A stretch of DNA of 63,972 nucleotides from an uncultured Lentisphaeria bacterium (GCA_949298075.1 CASFVA010000024.1:1-63972); one strand, 5' to 3'. Numbered from the stretch's first letter, positions 1 through 10,080 are shown. The notes: a model not told the origin generated them from the letters alone. Numbers and translations are program-made.

Positions 1-2900
1 AGATTGGTCGTGCCGTCAAACTCTCCGCCCACAATATAGGCCCCGGAGGCGGTGACCGCCGTGTCAATCTCCAGGTACAGGTTGCCCGCACCGCTCATTC
101 CAGCACCGGCAGTGATGAAGCCTGTAGCACCGGCCATGGCGGCATCGCCCCACTTCGCACCCTGATCCGACGTGTTCAACGTCACCGTCGTCCGCGTCGC
201 CTGTTCCGCCAGCGTTTCCGTCGCCGCCTCAATACCTAAAGTTTGAGCCTGCACTGAATTGCCGTAGTCAGTATACCAGCGAAACCGGGTTCCGGTTGAA
301 TAATCCACGTAGGTCCCGCTCCGGTTCAATGTGAAATTATTGGCATTGGCCTGCCGGAAATTGGTTTCAAGCGTATTGCTGTCTCCCCAGGCCAGAACAG
401 TGTAGTCGCTGCCGATTACGGGAACACCGATTTCAATGGTGAAATTCACAGTATCGGCAAAATTGGTATAGCCGGAAAACATCCAGGATGAGACACTTCC
501 GACTCCGTCCAGATCAACCAGCACGTCACCTTCAACCGATCCCCCGGCGACAACAGACACCTGACCTCCGCCGTCAATGACCAGACTGCGCAACCTTGCC
601 CCGCTGGAAACGTTGATCCGGCCGCCAGTCTGAAGCATGGCGTTTTCAGCCACGCCGAACAAGTATGCCACTCCGCCGCTGACGACATTCAATCCGATCG
701 CCGTGCCGCCGGCGTTGACCGCGAAATAGTTGCTGCCGGCCACCGTGATATCCGAGGCCAATCCGCCGGAATTGATCTGCATGTTGCCGGAGGAAAAATG
801 CAGATCGCAAGCCAGCGCGTCTTCATAAACCACCAGAGTCCCGGACACGGTGCCGCCGGAAACCACTGCCCCGCTGGAAACATTAATCCGTCCGCCGGCC
901 TGGAGCGCAGCGTTCTCAGCCGTGCCAAACACATACGCCACTCCGCCGCTGACGACATTCAATCCGATCGCCGTGCCGCCGGCGTTAACCGCGAAATAGT
1001 TGCTGCCGGCCACCGTGATATCCGAGGCCAATCCGCCGGAATTGACCTGCATATTACCGGAAATGAAATTGATCCCGTCAGCCAGGCCGCCATCGTAAAC
1101 TACCAAGGTCCCATCCACAATACCACCGGAAACCACTCCGCCCGAAGAGACGGCCACCGTTCCGGTCTGCACGGCAACATCCGCCAGTTTCCCGCCGGAA
1201 ACATTTGCTTTGCCGCCCGCGGCCAGTGTCACTCCCGAACCGGAACCGCCGGAATAGACCGTCAGCGAAGTGACCTCCAATCCGGTGCCGACGGTGATGC
1301 GGTCCGCCGTCGCCACGGCTGCGGTCCTCGTATCGCCGTTGAACAGCCAGACCGGCAATGATGCCACAATACCCGGACACCAACCATCGACGTTGGTAAA
1401 CTCGTAAACCATGCTTGGCCCGTTAACCAATCCCTGCCAGGTCAGCTCACCATACTCCCCGCCCAGTTCATCCCTGACCGTAAACACCAGTCCGCGATAA
1501 AAATCATCACCGGAATTGGTAAAACAATATGCTCCATCGACCTGCCCGTCGCGGGAAACTGCAAGCACATATTCCGTCGCCCCGCAATCACTGAAACCGT
1601 CAGTGACGAAAAACGAAGTTCCCTTGGCTGAGGTCGCTTCAGAAATGTCCAGAGTGAATGTTCCGGTAACAAAGTTGCCGACTCCACCGCGAAGTGTTCC
1701 GGAATAATCAATGGTCAAATTCTCGATGACAATATCTGTCATCGCGCCCAGGCCGGAATTGACTCGGGCGCCGGAAGTGACAGCAAGCTGATGAACCCGG
1801 GCACCGGAATAAAGCTCAAGAGCGCCGCCGGCAATTGTAACGTTCAAGGCATCGCCGCCGGAACTGATTTTCAAGGTTCCGCCCCGGTTGACCACTCCGT
1901 CCGCGCTGCCCAAGATCGACGCCGCTCCGGTGGAGGCGATCACCATGTTTTCAACCCGGCCTCCGGAAAACACGGAAAAATTGTTGTTGCCGACCACCGT
2001 CGCACCGCTGACAAAACCACCTTCACTGACCAGCATGGCGCCTTGAGAATATACCGCGTTGAACACGGTTCCGCCGCTGCTTACGACAAAGTTTCCCTGC
2101 GATACCACAACCGAGTCTGCCACTCCGCCCAAAACACGTACGTCAGCAGCGGCGGCAGTCAGGGTCAGATCTTTAATCTCGCCACCGTAAACATATCCCC
2201 AGTAGCGGAAATCAATTCCTACGGCCTGACCGCCGGAATAGAGATTGAGACGTCCCCCCCGGTCGATCACGATATCCTGCATAAGTCCGCCGGAAAGCAT
2301 CACCGTGCCGGAAACAGTTCCACCGCTGACCACGGCTCCTGAACCGATTTCAATCCGTCCGCCGCCGGCCACTCTGGCACCGTCAACTTTGCCGAAAATC
2401 CAGGCCTGACCTCCGGAGGCAACGGCAAGTTCGCGGGCACTGCCCCCGGAGTTGATGGCAAAATAATTGTTGCCGGAGACCGTGATCGAAGTGACAGCAC
2501 CGCCACTCTGCACTTGCATATTGCCCTTCAGGAAAATCACGTCGGCCGCCGATCCTCCGCTGCGAACCACCAGGGAGTGTTCTGCAACCACTCCGTCAAA
2601 ACTGCCGCCGCTTACCAGCCCGCCGGAGTAAACATTGAGGTTGCCGGAAACCACCTCGAAGCCGGCGACCGTGCCACCGGAAACCGTTACCGCACCACCG
2701 GAAACTGTCAGAGTCCGGATCAGCGCCCCCCCCGACACCTGCAGCGTTCCTCCGCTGGAAACCGTGCTCTCATCCAGGCCTCCGAAAACCCTGACCACCG
2801 CGGCCTGTGCTCCCGGCACCAGCACTTCATCGGCAATCAGCAGCCCGGAACTCACAACACCGGAACTGATTATCAACTGCTCAACAAACTCATTCGGCAT
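1..2900 (-). CDS. AIDA-type repeat surface protein, 3' part outside window
   Basis: An uninterrupted minus-strand frame of about 966 codons starts at ATG 2898-2900, preceded by a strong GGGGGG ribosome site, and is still open at base 1, so the C-terminus is missing. The product is built almost entirely of short beta-strand repeats of the type VSSGGxxxxxxVxxGGxxxV (for example 'LNVYSGGLVSGG', 'INSGGLASDITVAGSNYFAV'), the pattern of AIDA-I/autotransporter passenger repeats that fold as a beta-solenoid. The middle (about codons 395-520) is a non-repeat island with aromatic and Cys residues. The N-terminus (MPNEFVEQLIISSG) shows no signal peptide, which is odd for a secreted adhesin. A C-terminal barrel, if present, lies outside the window. 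Likely a surface or S-layer-like protein; exact role unknown. Confidence 0.82.
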   Translation of the reverse strand, partial: MPNEFVEQLIISSGVVSSGLLIADEVLVPGAQAAVVRVFGGLDESTVSSGGTLQVSGGALIRTLTVSGGAVTVSGGTVAGFEVVSGNLNVYSGGLVSGGSFDGVVAEHSLVVRSGGSAADVIFLKGNMQVQSGGAVTSITVSGNNYFAINSGGSARELAVASGGQAWIFGKVDGARVAGGGRIEIGSGAVVSGGTVSGTVMLSGGLMQDIVIDRGGRLNLYSGGQAVGIDFRYWGYVYGGEIKDLTLTAAAADVRVLGGVADSVVVSQGNFVVSSGGTVFNAVYSQGAMLVSEGGFVSGATVVGNNNFSVFSGGRVENMVIASTGAASILGSADGVVNRGGTLKISSGGDALNVTIAGGALELYSGARVHQLAVTSGARVNSGLGAMTDIVIENLTIDYSGTLRGGVGNFVTGTFTLDISEATSAKGTSFFVTDGFSDCGATEYVLAVSRDGQVDGAYCFTNSGDDFYRGLVFTVRDELGGEYGELTWQGLVNGPSMVYEFTNVDGWCPGIVASLPVWLFNGDTRTAAVATADRITVGTGLEVTSLTVYSGGSGSGVTLAAGGKANVSGGKLADVAVQTGTVAVSSGGVVSGGIVDGTLVVYDGGLADGINFISGNMQVNSGGLASDITVAGSNYFAVNAGGTAIGLNVVSGGVAYVFGTAENAALQAGGRINVSSGAVVSGGTVSGTLVVYEDALACDLHFSSGNMQINSGGLASDITVAGSNYFAVNAGGTAIGLNVVSGGVAYLFGVAENAMLQTGGRINVSSGARLRSLVIDGGGQVSVVAGGSVEGDVLVDLDGVGSVSSWMFSGYTNFADTVNFTIEIGVPVIGSDYTVLAWGDSNTLETNFRQANANNFTLNRSGTYVDYSTGTRFRWYTDYGNSVQAQTLGIEAATETLAEQATRTTVTLNTSDQGAKWGDAAMAGATGFITAGAGMSGAGNLYLEIDTAVTASGAYIVGGEFDGTTN
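601..1140 (-). repeat. Tandem 270-bp (90-residue) repeat within the AIDA-like gene
   Basis: Units 601-870 and 871-1140 align without gaps at an offset of exactly 270 bp. The cores (about 667-790 and 937-1060) differ at only a few bases, while flanking parts are about 80 percent alike by eye. The period is a multiple of three, so it adds 90 residues in frame. This implies recent duplication or gene conversion in the solenoid. Confidence 0.85.
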
Positions 2901-3013
2901 GATGTTCCCCCCTGGTTGTTTCCAAGATTCATTTCAATTTGCGATCGGTTATTTGATCCTCAATTACAGCATTCCCGGCGACTTCAGCACCGTTCCAGTC
3001 CTGCTGAAACATT

Positions 3014-4624
3014 TCAGTGCTGCAGCTCCGCCGTCAGCCCCGGGACACCGACCACCTCCACTTCGTCCGGGACCTCAACCCGAACCTCGCCGGAACATTC
3101 CGCCGCCACCGTCACCACTCCGTGCGGCGTCGGCACCCTCCCCCGAACATATTCCAGATCTCCAAGATCAGGCCGAACCTCAATCCGACCGCCGCCCGGA
3201 GTCAGTAACCGCACACCCAGCACCCGTTCACTTAAAAACGGCGTCGGACCGCAGGACCAGCCGTGGCAGAGACTCCGCCGCACCCCCCGGTAGCAGAAAT
3301 CACCGAATCCGGCATGGATGTCTGCCCGACCAGGCCGGGGCAATTCAGTGATCGGAAGAGCGTTGCCGCACCAGGACAGATCAAAGTCTTCCCAAAAGGT
3401 GGTCGCGCCCAAATCCAGCATGGCGCCCCAGTAGCGCCGGATCAGCTCCAGCGCGGACCTGGTCGGCTTGGCCAGCAACAGATAATACCCGTAAAACGCG
3501 CTCACTCCGCACAGCGGATCAGTTTCGATAATATCGCGCCGGTCGGCAATTCCACCCAGCGTCAGCAGCGCCGCCGCCGCCTTGCTGGAGTTGCATTGCG
3601 GAACATGGCCGGCAAGCCGGTCCGCCGCCCTCCGGATAAATCCGGAATCCTCGCCCAACGCCTCGAACAGCTCCGTCGCCGCCAGCATCATCCAACGCAT
3701 GAGGCCCTGAATTCCGGCATGCTTGGCCACCGGATCCCGGCTGCTCGGCCAGTCGAGAAAGCGGCGCTCCGGAACGCACTCGGCCCCGTCCTCTCCGACG
3801 TAACCGACATAGATGCGCAGTAATTCAAGCAAATAGTCCCGATGCCCCGCCACCCAGTTCAGGTCACCGGTGGCCCGCCAGTAGTCGCGCATGATGATGA
3901 CACTCCAGCAGGCGTAAGTGGTGATCCGCCGGCCGACTTCCGGAAACGGTGTGTGGCGCAGATGAAAATCCAGCGATGCCGGAATGATTGAGGTATCCCG
4001 GAAAGCCGCCAGAATGCAACGGGCCTCAGGATGCATGTCACCAATCCACACCGCCCGGTCGCGCTTGGCACCGTCAAAGAGGTATTCCTGCATGTTGAGA
4101 TGAACGGTATAAGCTCCGGTCTTCCAAATCCGGTTCAACCGTTCATCGGAGGATTCAAAAGCACCGGCATACTCCAGTTCACGCCCGAGTGATACTGCCA
4201 GCACATTCATGATCACCAGTTCACCGCCCCCGGCATGATCAACGCGGACAAACCGGAAAGCCGTCGTACCATATTCCAGCGCTCCGCAGCAGGGCACATC
4301 CAGTTCGGCGTCGTGGATGGCATGCGTCTGGTCGGGGCACCCCATGGCCTCGCTCACCGATTCGCCGAACCGCAGCCGGATGCGTCCGGCCCCGCCGTAA
4401 TTGACCAGCCGGATACCGCCGTGCAGTTCAATGCCAAAATCCAGCACCACCGCTCCGCCGGGTTCGAGCACCGGAAAATCGGGAGTTCCACCCATGAAAA
4501 CCTGATACTCCCGACAACCGATCCAACGCTCACCGTTTTGCAGTCCGGAGCTCCAGACCAGCCGCGTTGCCGGCAGATATTCGCGTACCCGGGGGTCGAC
4601 TATTGACTCGGAATACAGCGGCAT
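3014..4624 (-). CDS. GH78-like alpha-L-rhamnosidase family protein
   Basis: 536 residues. The region near residues 180-198 contains 'EYLFDGAKRDRAVWIGD', the signature of the (alpha/alpha)6 barrel of GH78 alpha-L-rhamnosidases (known pattern DGxKRDRxxWxGD, where acidic residues contribute to catalysis). The upstream 150 residues look like a beta-sandwich, and the C-terminal 70 residues like the small closing beta-domain ('GGGRIEVRPDLGDLEYVRGRVPTPHG'). It is shorter than typical GH78 enzymes (700-1000 residues) because accessory N-terminal modules are absent. No signal peptide, so probably cytoplasmic. The start is 6 bp after the upstream isomerase gene, so the two are co-transcribed. Substrate is inferred to be a rhamnosyl-type alpha-linked sugar; this is not provable from sequence alone. 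Confidence 0.85.
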   Translation of the reverse strand: MPLYSESIVDPRVREYLPATRLVWSSGLQNGERWIGCREYQVFMGGTPDFPVLEPGGAVVLDFGIELHGGIRLVNYGGAGRIRLRFGESVSEAMGCPDQTHAIHDAELDVPCCGALEYGTTAFRFVRVDHAGGGELVIMNVLAVSLGRELEYAGAFESSDERLNRIWKTGAYTVHLNMQEYLFDGAKRDRAVWIGDMHPEARCILAAFRDTSIIPASLDFHLRHTPFPEVGRRITTYACWSVIIMRDYWRATGDLNWVAGHRDYLLELLRIYVGYVGEDGAECVPERRFLDWPSSRDPVAKHAGIQGLMRWMMLAATELFEALGEDSGFIRRAADRLAGHVPQCNSSKAAAALLTLGGIADRRDIIETDPLCGVSAFYGYYLLLAKPTRSALELIRRYWGAMLDLGATTFWEDFDLSWCGNALPITELPRPGRADIHAGFGDFCYRGVRRSLCHGWSCGPTPFLSERVLGVRLLTPGGGRIEVRPDLGDLEYVRGRVPTPHGVVTVAAECSGEVRVEVPDEVEVVGVPGLTAELQH

Positions 4625-4630
4625 GGGCTC

Positions 4631-5377
4631 CTACCTTCCCAGCAATTTCTTCAGATATTCGATACTGACTGCCGCGCTCCTGAAGGCGTCTCCTTCGCAC
4701 TGGTCCTGCTCGTAAATCACCCACCGGCAGATGGAGTCGCGGGCAATTTCGACGCAGCCGGGCAGATCAATCACTCCGTTCCCCAGTTCGGTAAAGCTGC
4801 CGGTTTCGGCCGACATATCCTTGAGGTGAAGCTGCGGCATACGCCGGGCATACCTGCTGATATAGGCGACCGGGTCTTCGCCGCCCTTGGCAATCCAGTA
4901 GACGTCGGGCTCGGCCATGACCTGAACCGGATCGGTCGCGGCATAAATCAGATCCAGCGCATATACGCCGTCAATCCGGACAAATTCAGCCGCATGGTTG
5001 TGATAAGTGAAAATCCGTCCGGCCTGAGCCGCAATCCGCCCGCCGCTGCGGCACATGGCAATGCATTCATCAAGCACCTGAGTGAAATCACCGCCCTTGC
5101 TGCAGGTCAGGTACGGAATATTCAGGGCCTCAACATAATCCAGCCCGGAAGGGTTACCCGCCAGCACCTCTTTGCCCGAAAGATGCAGACCGCAGACCCG
5201 CAACCCGATTTCCTTGAAAAAAGCGGCACATTCTTCCGGAGTCATTCCGCCGAAGTCCATGCACATTTCCGCCGCGTCACACCCCAGCCTGACCAGTTCC
5301 CGACAGGTGCCTTTGAAATCCTGAGCCAACGCTTCCCGGATGGTGTACATCTGAATGCCGATGTTTAGATCTTTCAT
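4631..5377 (-). CDS. Sugar phosphate isomerase/epimerase (xylose isomerase-like TIM barrel)
   Basis: About 248 residues from ATG 5377, which has a GGGAG ribosome site 8 nt upstream; a GTG three codons earlier is possible but badly spaced. Features of the AP-endonuclease-2/xylose-isomerase-like fold are visible: N-terminal 'IGIQMYTIREAL', the metal-ligand-type Glu in 'DAAEMCMDFGG', 'YHNHAAEF', 'AEPDVYWI' and 'LHLKDMSAETGSFTELGNG'. Family members isomerise or epimerise free sugars, inositols or oxidised sugars using a divalent metal. It is the first gene of a two-gene unit with the GH78-like hydrolase, suggesting that it processes the sugar released by it. The exact substrate is unknown. Confidence 0.85.
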   Translation of the reverse strand: MKDLNIGIQMYTIREALAQDFKGTCRELVRLGCDAAEMCMDFGGMTPEECAAFFKEIGLRVCGLHLSGKEVLAGNPSGLDYVEALNIPYLTCSKGGDFTQVLDECIAMCRSGGRIAAQAGRIFTYHNHAAEFVRIDGVYALDLIYAATDPVQVMAEPDVYWIAKGGEDPVAYISRYARRMPQLHLKDMSAETGSFTELGNGVIDLPGCVEIARDSICRWVIYEQDQCEGDAFRSAAVSIEYLKKLLGR

Positions 5378-5520
5378 GCCGATCACTCCCTGACTGTTGA
5401 ATCTTAATTACCGGAACCGCGCCGACATCTTTTCGCCCGGCACCGTTTTCGTTTCCAATTTTGCGATACGCGCAATTAAATGACAAAGCTGAAAAGCTGA
5501 ATTTTCAGGTCCGGACGCCC

Positions 5521-5549
5521 TTGTATTACAGGATTGTGCTACTTATATT
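5521..5549 (+). promoter_or_regulatory. Predicted promoter of the AraC-family gene
   Basis: TTGTAT (5521-5526), 17-bp spacer, TATATT (5544-5549). On the opposite strand a TATAAT-like box (5547-5552) overlaps it and could serve the divergent isomerase-rhamnosidase unit, so the two promoters are likely to be mutually exclusive or co-regulated. Confidence 0.55.
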
Positions 5550-5575
5550 ATACTGGAGGGCAGGCTTGAAAACTA

Positions 5576-5615
5576 TATTCCGTCTTTGCTAAAACTATTC
5601 CGTTTTTGTCAAAAT
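5576..5615 (+). promoter_or_regulatory. Two perfectly abutting 20-bp direct repeats, candidate AraC operator
   Basis: 5576-5595 and 5596-5615 match at 16 of 20 positions (core TATTCCGT-TTTG--AAAA). They lie between the predicted promoter and the AraC reading frame. AraC-family regulators classically bind direct repeats of about two helical turns, so this is a plausible autoregulatory or divergent operator. Confidence 0.5.
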
Positions 5616-5626
5616 CAAACCGATTT

Positions 5627-6460
5627 ATGGAAGCCAGACTGCAAAAAGCACTTGAGGCCGGAATCAAACAGGCGATGTCCAAATACACCACCGGAAGTCA
5701 CCTCGACACTCCGGATGGCGAAATCCACCGCCATCCGTTCCGGGAAATTCTCGTTGCACTCGAAGGCGAATGCAATTACTGGTTTCGCGGATGCAATTAC
5801 CGCATTACCCCGGGATGCGCAGTCCTGATCGATGGCTGGGACGAACATGGGACCTATTACAGCACCAATGACCGCCACCTGCTGCACATCTGGGCTTATT
5901 TCATCGATCAGAAGCTGCAGCTGCGGCTCTGCGAAGTTTCCGTCAACGGCAATTACAGCTATGTTTTGCCGACGACCATCTGCCCCGGCGCGACTTACAA
6001 TTTCATCATGACCCGGTGGAACGAATACAATGCCGCCGCCTCCCGGACTGGCGGCGCTCCGATCGGAATTTATATGAATTCACCGCTTCTCATTCTGATC
6101 GAAGAGATAAAAATTCATCTGTTGCGCCTTGCCGGCGCCAATGACAACCACTCCGAGAACCATGATGATACCGGCTTCATCAATGCCCTGAAGCTCTACA
6201 TCAACTCCCGCAACGGCCGGGAATGTTCACTGCGGGAACTCGAAAAGTATTCCGGTTACAACCGGTTCTATCTGGCTCACCAGTTCAAGGCGGTCACCGG
6301 CATGACGCTGGGGGACTACATCAACCGGACCCGGCTCATCTTTGTCAACAGCGCCTTGCAGCGTGGCATGAGGCAAAAGGAAATTGCCTCGGAACTGGGA
6401 TTCTCCTCATCCGCCTCATTCTGGAAATGGTTCCGCAACCATAAAGGCAGTCAACTGTAA
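5627..6460 (+). CDS. AraC-family transcriptional regulator
   Basis: 277 residues from ATG 5627. An in-frame TTG at 5606 would add seven residues but lies inside the 20-bp repeats, and neither start has a clear ribosome site. The N-terminal half is cupin-like ('GEIHRHPFREILVALEGECNY', 'ITPGCAVLIDG'), typical of the sugar-sensing domain. The C-terminal 100 residues carry the paired helix-turn-helix of AraC/XylS ('LRELEKYSGYNRFYLAHQFK', 'QKEIASELGFSSSASFWKWF'). It is divergent from the isomerase-rhamnosidase pair and upstream of the CapA/DegT genes, so it probably controls this locus in response to a sugar. Confidence 0.9.
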   Translation: MEARLQKALEAGIKQAMSKYTTGSHLDTPDGEIHRHPFREILVALEGECNYWFRGCNYRITPGCAVLIDGWDEHGTYYSTNDRHLLHIWAYFIDQKLQLRLCEVSVNGNYSYVLPTTICPGATYNFIMTRWNEYNAAASRTGGAPIGIYMNSPLLILIEEIKIHLLRLAGANDNHSENHDDTGFINALKLYINSRNGRECSLRELEKYSGYNRFYLAHQFKAVTGMTLGDYINRTRLIFVNSALQRGMRQKEIASELGFSSSASFWKWFRNHKGSQL

Positions 6461-6546
6461 CTGAATTTTTCACCTGTCGTCCGTTGCTGTATTGCTTTCC
6501 AATTTCTGTCCAGACACCATCATAATTTTCAACAAGGAAACGTAGT

Positions 6547-7764
6547 ATGAGTCTTAAAACAAACTTACGCTGTTCAGATGGCCCGGTCCGTCATCTTCTG
6601 CTGGCTGGTGACATCTGCCCCACCGGTGCGGCCGTCGAGGCCGTTGCCGCCGGGGCCGGTCGGCAGATCGCCGCCTCATTCGCCGCCGATTTTACCCAGG
6701 CTGATCTGGCTATAGTGCAATGGGAAACCCCGTTGACAGCCAGTCCTTCCCCGATTCCCAAGAGCGGACCGAATCTGAACTGTCCGCCGTCAGTCGGACG
6801 GCTGGCCAGGGATTTCGGTGCCGATGTCGCGCTGCTGGCCAACAACCACATCGGCGACCAGGGACCTGACGGCGTTCTGGAAACCATGGCGGTGCTGGAA
6901 CAGTTCGGCCTGAAAACCGTGGGAGCCGGCGCCGACCTGGACGCCGCCCGGCAACCGCTCATTGTCAATCTCGACGGGATTACAGCAGGCATACTCAACG
7001 TGGCTGAACATGAATTCGGTACCGCCGCACCGGGCATTCCGGGAGCAGCGCCGCTTGATCCACTGGAAAACCTTGCCCAAATTCGCCGCCTGCGCCCGCA
7101 GGTGGATTTCCTGCTGATGGCAGTTCACGGCGGCCACGAGTACAATCCGCTGCCGTCGCCCCGCATGGTGAAAACCTACCGGGCTTTCGCTGAAGCCGGA
7201 GCGGACGTGGTGTTCAGCTGTCACACCCACTGTCCGGAACCGGTCGAAATTTACAACGGCAAACCGATCATCTATTCGCCGGGCAACTTTTATTTTCCCA
7301 AATTTTTTAATGCCCTACCGACCTGGCATCTCGGGTATCTGACCCGAATCGGTTTTGACCGACGCGGAACCATTTCGCTGGAGTTGATTCCTTATACCTT
7401 CAATGCCGACGCCATCACTCCGCTTAATGGTTCCCGGCTCGACGCCTTCGACCGTTATCTGGCCGCCAACGCCGCACTGCTTGACCAGCCGGACCGACTG
7501 GAACGCTGTTTTGCCGCCTGGAGCGCAAAACGCGGTGCCGAGTACTTAAAACAGGCTATGGAGTCGGCCGCGGAACCGACCGACCGGAATTTCAACACTC
7601 CCGGTGCCGCCCGCAGTTTTCTGCACCTGCGCAACACCTACACCTGCGAGTCACACCACGATATGCTGCAATGTTTTTTCCGGCTCATGGAACGCGGCGA
7701 GCTGGAAAAAGCGCTCACCGAACTGCCGGATCTGCTCGCCGGCCAGTCTCCGGAGTGGCTGTAA
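6547..7764 (+). CDS. CapA-family (PGA_cap) metallophosphoesterase-like protein
   Basis: 405 residues. Motifs of the bacterial capsule-synthesis protein PgsA/CapA family (calcineurin-like fold) appear in order: 'LLLAGDICPTG' (metal Asp), 'VQWETPLT' in place of the usual NLE, 'ALLANNHIGDQGPDGV', 'VHGGHEYNPLPS', 'VVFSCHTHCPEPVEIYNGKPI' and 'YSPGNFYF'. In poly-gamma-glutamate producers the family takes part in capsule assembly, but most homologues have unproven functions. No signal peptide or membrane helix is visible, unlike membrane-anchored CapA. It follows the AraC gene by 86 bp with an AAGGAAA-type ribosome site; context suggests a role in sugar or polymer metabolism rather than capsule export. 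Confidence 0.85.
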   Translation: MSLKTNLRCSDGPVRHLLLAGDICPTGAAVEAVAAGAGRQIAASFAADFTQADLAIVQWETPLTASPSPIPKSGPNLNCPPSVGRLARDFGADVALLANNHIGDQGPDGVLETMAVLEQFGLKTVGAGADLDAARQPLIVNLDGITAGILNVAEHEFGTAAPGIPGAAPLDPLENLAQIRRLRPQVDFLLMAVHGGHEYNPLPSPRMVKTYRAFAEAGADVVFSCHTHCPEPVEIYNGKPIIYSPGNFYFPKFFNALPTWHLGYLTRIGFDRRGTISLELIPYTFNADAITPLNGSRLDAFDRYLAANAALLDQPDRLERCFAAWSAKRGAEYLKQAMESAAEPTDRNFNTPGAARSFLHLRNTYTCESHHDMLQCFFRLMERGELEKALTELPDLLAGQSPEWL

Positions 7765-7864
7765 TCCGGCGAAAAGCGGCGGCGGATGCCAGTTGTCTGT
7801 CCAGCCCGGAGGCGGAGATGCCGAAATAACGCAAGAATTGTATAGATTCAGCAACATTGGAATA

Positions 7865-7893
7865 TTGGAGTTTTGCTTCATTCAGGGTATACT
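7865..7893 (+). promoter_or_regulatory. Predicted promoter of the DegT aminotransferase operon
   Basis: TTGGAG (7865-7870), 17-bp spacer, TATACT (7888-7893), about 60 bp upstream of the start codon. The untranslated leader contains a short GC-rich inverted repeat at about 7914-7934. Confidence 0.5.
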
Positions 7894-7959
7894 TTTCACA
7901 AAGCAATCAAAACCCGGCGGTAATCCTACCGGGAGAGCTCTAAAAAAAGGAACCTTGAA

Positions 7960-9192
7960 ATGGCAAATCTGGCAATCGCAGGCGGCAAACCTCTGTTCCC
8001 TGAAAATTCATCTTTCCAGGTTTCGGAATGGCCGCCGCGCGACGAACGCACTGCGGAACGGCTCCGGGAAATATACTTCAGCGGAGACTGGTCTTTCAAC
8101 AGCCCGGCGGAACAACAGTTTGAACAGGAGTTTGCCGCCGCGCACGACGCCGCCTACGGAGTTTTCATGGCCAACGGCACCACCACCCTGGAGTGCGCGC
8201 TCCAGGTGCTGGGAGTCAAAGCCGGTGACGAGGTTATCGTCCCGGCGCTGACCTGGATGGCGACCGCCCTGGCGGCCTCTTATTTCGGAGCGATTCCGGT
8301 CTTTGTGGATATCGAACCGGACACCCTCTGCATGGATCCGGAAAAACTGGAGGCGGCCATCACGCCCAAGACCCGCGCAATCATCCCCGTCCACGCCTAC
8401 AGCTCCATGGCAGACCTGGAACGCATCCTCGCCGTTGCCAATCGCCATGGCATTCCAGTCATCGAGGACTGCGCCCACATGCACGGCGGCAAATGGGCCG
8501 GACGCGGCGTCGGCACCTGGGGGGCGGTCGGCAGTTTCAGTTTTCAGCAGAGCAAGACGATGTCCAGCGGTGAAGGCGGCATCTGCATCACCAACGATCC
8601 CGAGATCGCCAACAAAATCTATTTGATGAAGCACATCGGCTATGCCAGAAATGTCAAACAGGGGCAGGCCATCAAAGCTCCGGAAGGACTGCTGTGCCAC
8701 AATTACCGCGCCACGGCGTTTCAGGCGGTCATTCTTTCCGAGCAGCTCCGCACGCTCCCGGAACGGCTGGCCCGCTACGACGAAAGCGCCCGGATCCTGA
8801 ACGAGGCGATTGCCGATGTGCCGGGAGTGCGGCTTCAGAAACATGGCCGTCTGGCCACCCTGCGAAGCTACTACTCTCTGCATTTTCTCTTTGACGGTCC
8901 GGAATTTGCCGACATTCCCAAGTCCCGTCTCACCGCGGCCACCAAAGCCGAAGGATTTGAAGTCGGCAATGTCTGCCACGGTCCCGTTTATAAACATGCG
9001 TTGTTCAACCTCGACGCCAGCCGGGGACAGTTCCGTATTGCCGGCGGCTCCTGCCCGGTGTGCGAGAAACTCACGCCGTGCGACATCGGCCTGACTCACC
9101 AGACGCTTTATTACCCGGAGACCGCCGAAAAAATCGGAACAATTATCCGAAAAGTCGCGCTCAATGCAAACGAGTTGCGCAAATTGTCCTGA
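7960..9192 (+). CDS. DegT/DnrJ/EryC1/StrS family PLP aminotransferase
   Basis: 410 residues; fold-type I PLP enzyme. Visible are the PLP-phosphate site 'ANGTTTLECALQVLG', the aromatic/acidic segment 'PVIEDCAHMHGG' holding the pyridine-binding Asp, and the Schiff-base lysine K199 in 'QQSKTMSSGEGG'. Family members transaminate keto-sugars (nucleotide sugars, inosose) or form aminohydroxybenzoate; the 'CAHMHGGKWAGRGVGTWG' stretch resembles the inosose/AHBA subgroup. No nucleotide-sugar dehydratase or glycosyltransferase is adjacent, so it may act on a free keto-sugar. A predicted promoter precedes it, and the prepilin-like gene follows after 36 bp, suggesting one transcript. Confidence 0.9.
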   Translation: MANLAIAGGKPLFPENSSFQVSEWPPRDERTAERLREIYFSGDWSFNSPAEQQFEQEFAAAHDAAYGVFMANGTTTLECALQVLGVKAGDEVIVPALTWMATALAASYFGAIPVFVDIEPDTLCMDPEKLEAAITPKTRAIIPVHAYSSMADLERILAVANRHGIPVIEDCAHMHGGKWAGRGVGTWGAVGSFSFQQSKTMSSGEGGICITNDPEIANKIYLMKHIGYARNVKQGQAIKAPEGLLCHNYRATAFQAVILSEQLRTLPERLARYDESARILNEAIADVPGVRLQKHGRLATLRSYYSLHFLFDGPEFADIPKSRLTAATKAEGFEVGNVCHGPVYKHALFNLDASRGQFRIAGGSCPVCEKLTPCDIGLTHQTLYYPETAEKIGTIIRKVALNANELRKLS

Positions 9193-9228
9193 ATTACCTG
9201 ATTAATCGTTTAAACCAGGGAGAATAAA

Positions 9229-10080
<852 letters not shown>

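Noticed and set aside
446-2506. Several short frames on both strands across 446-2506
   Set aside because: All lie within the single long minus-strand repeat-protein frame, which is uninterrupted from 2900 to the left edge.
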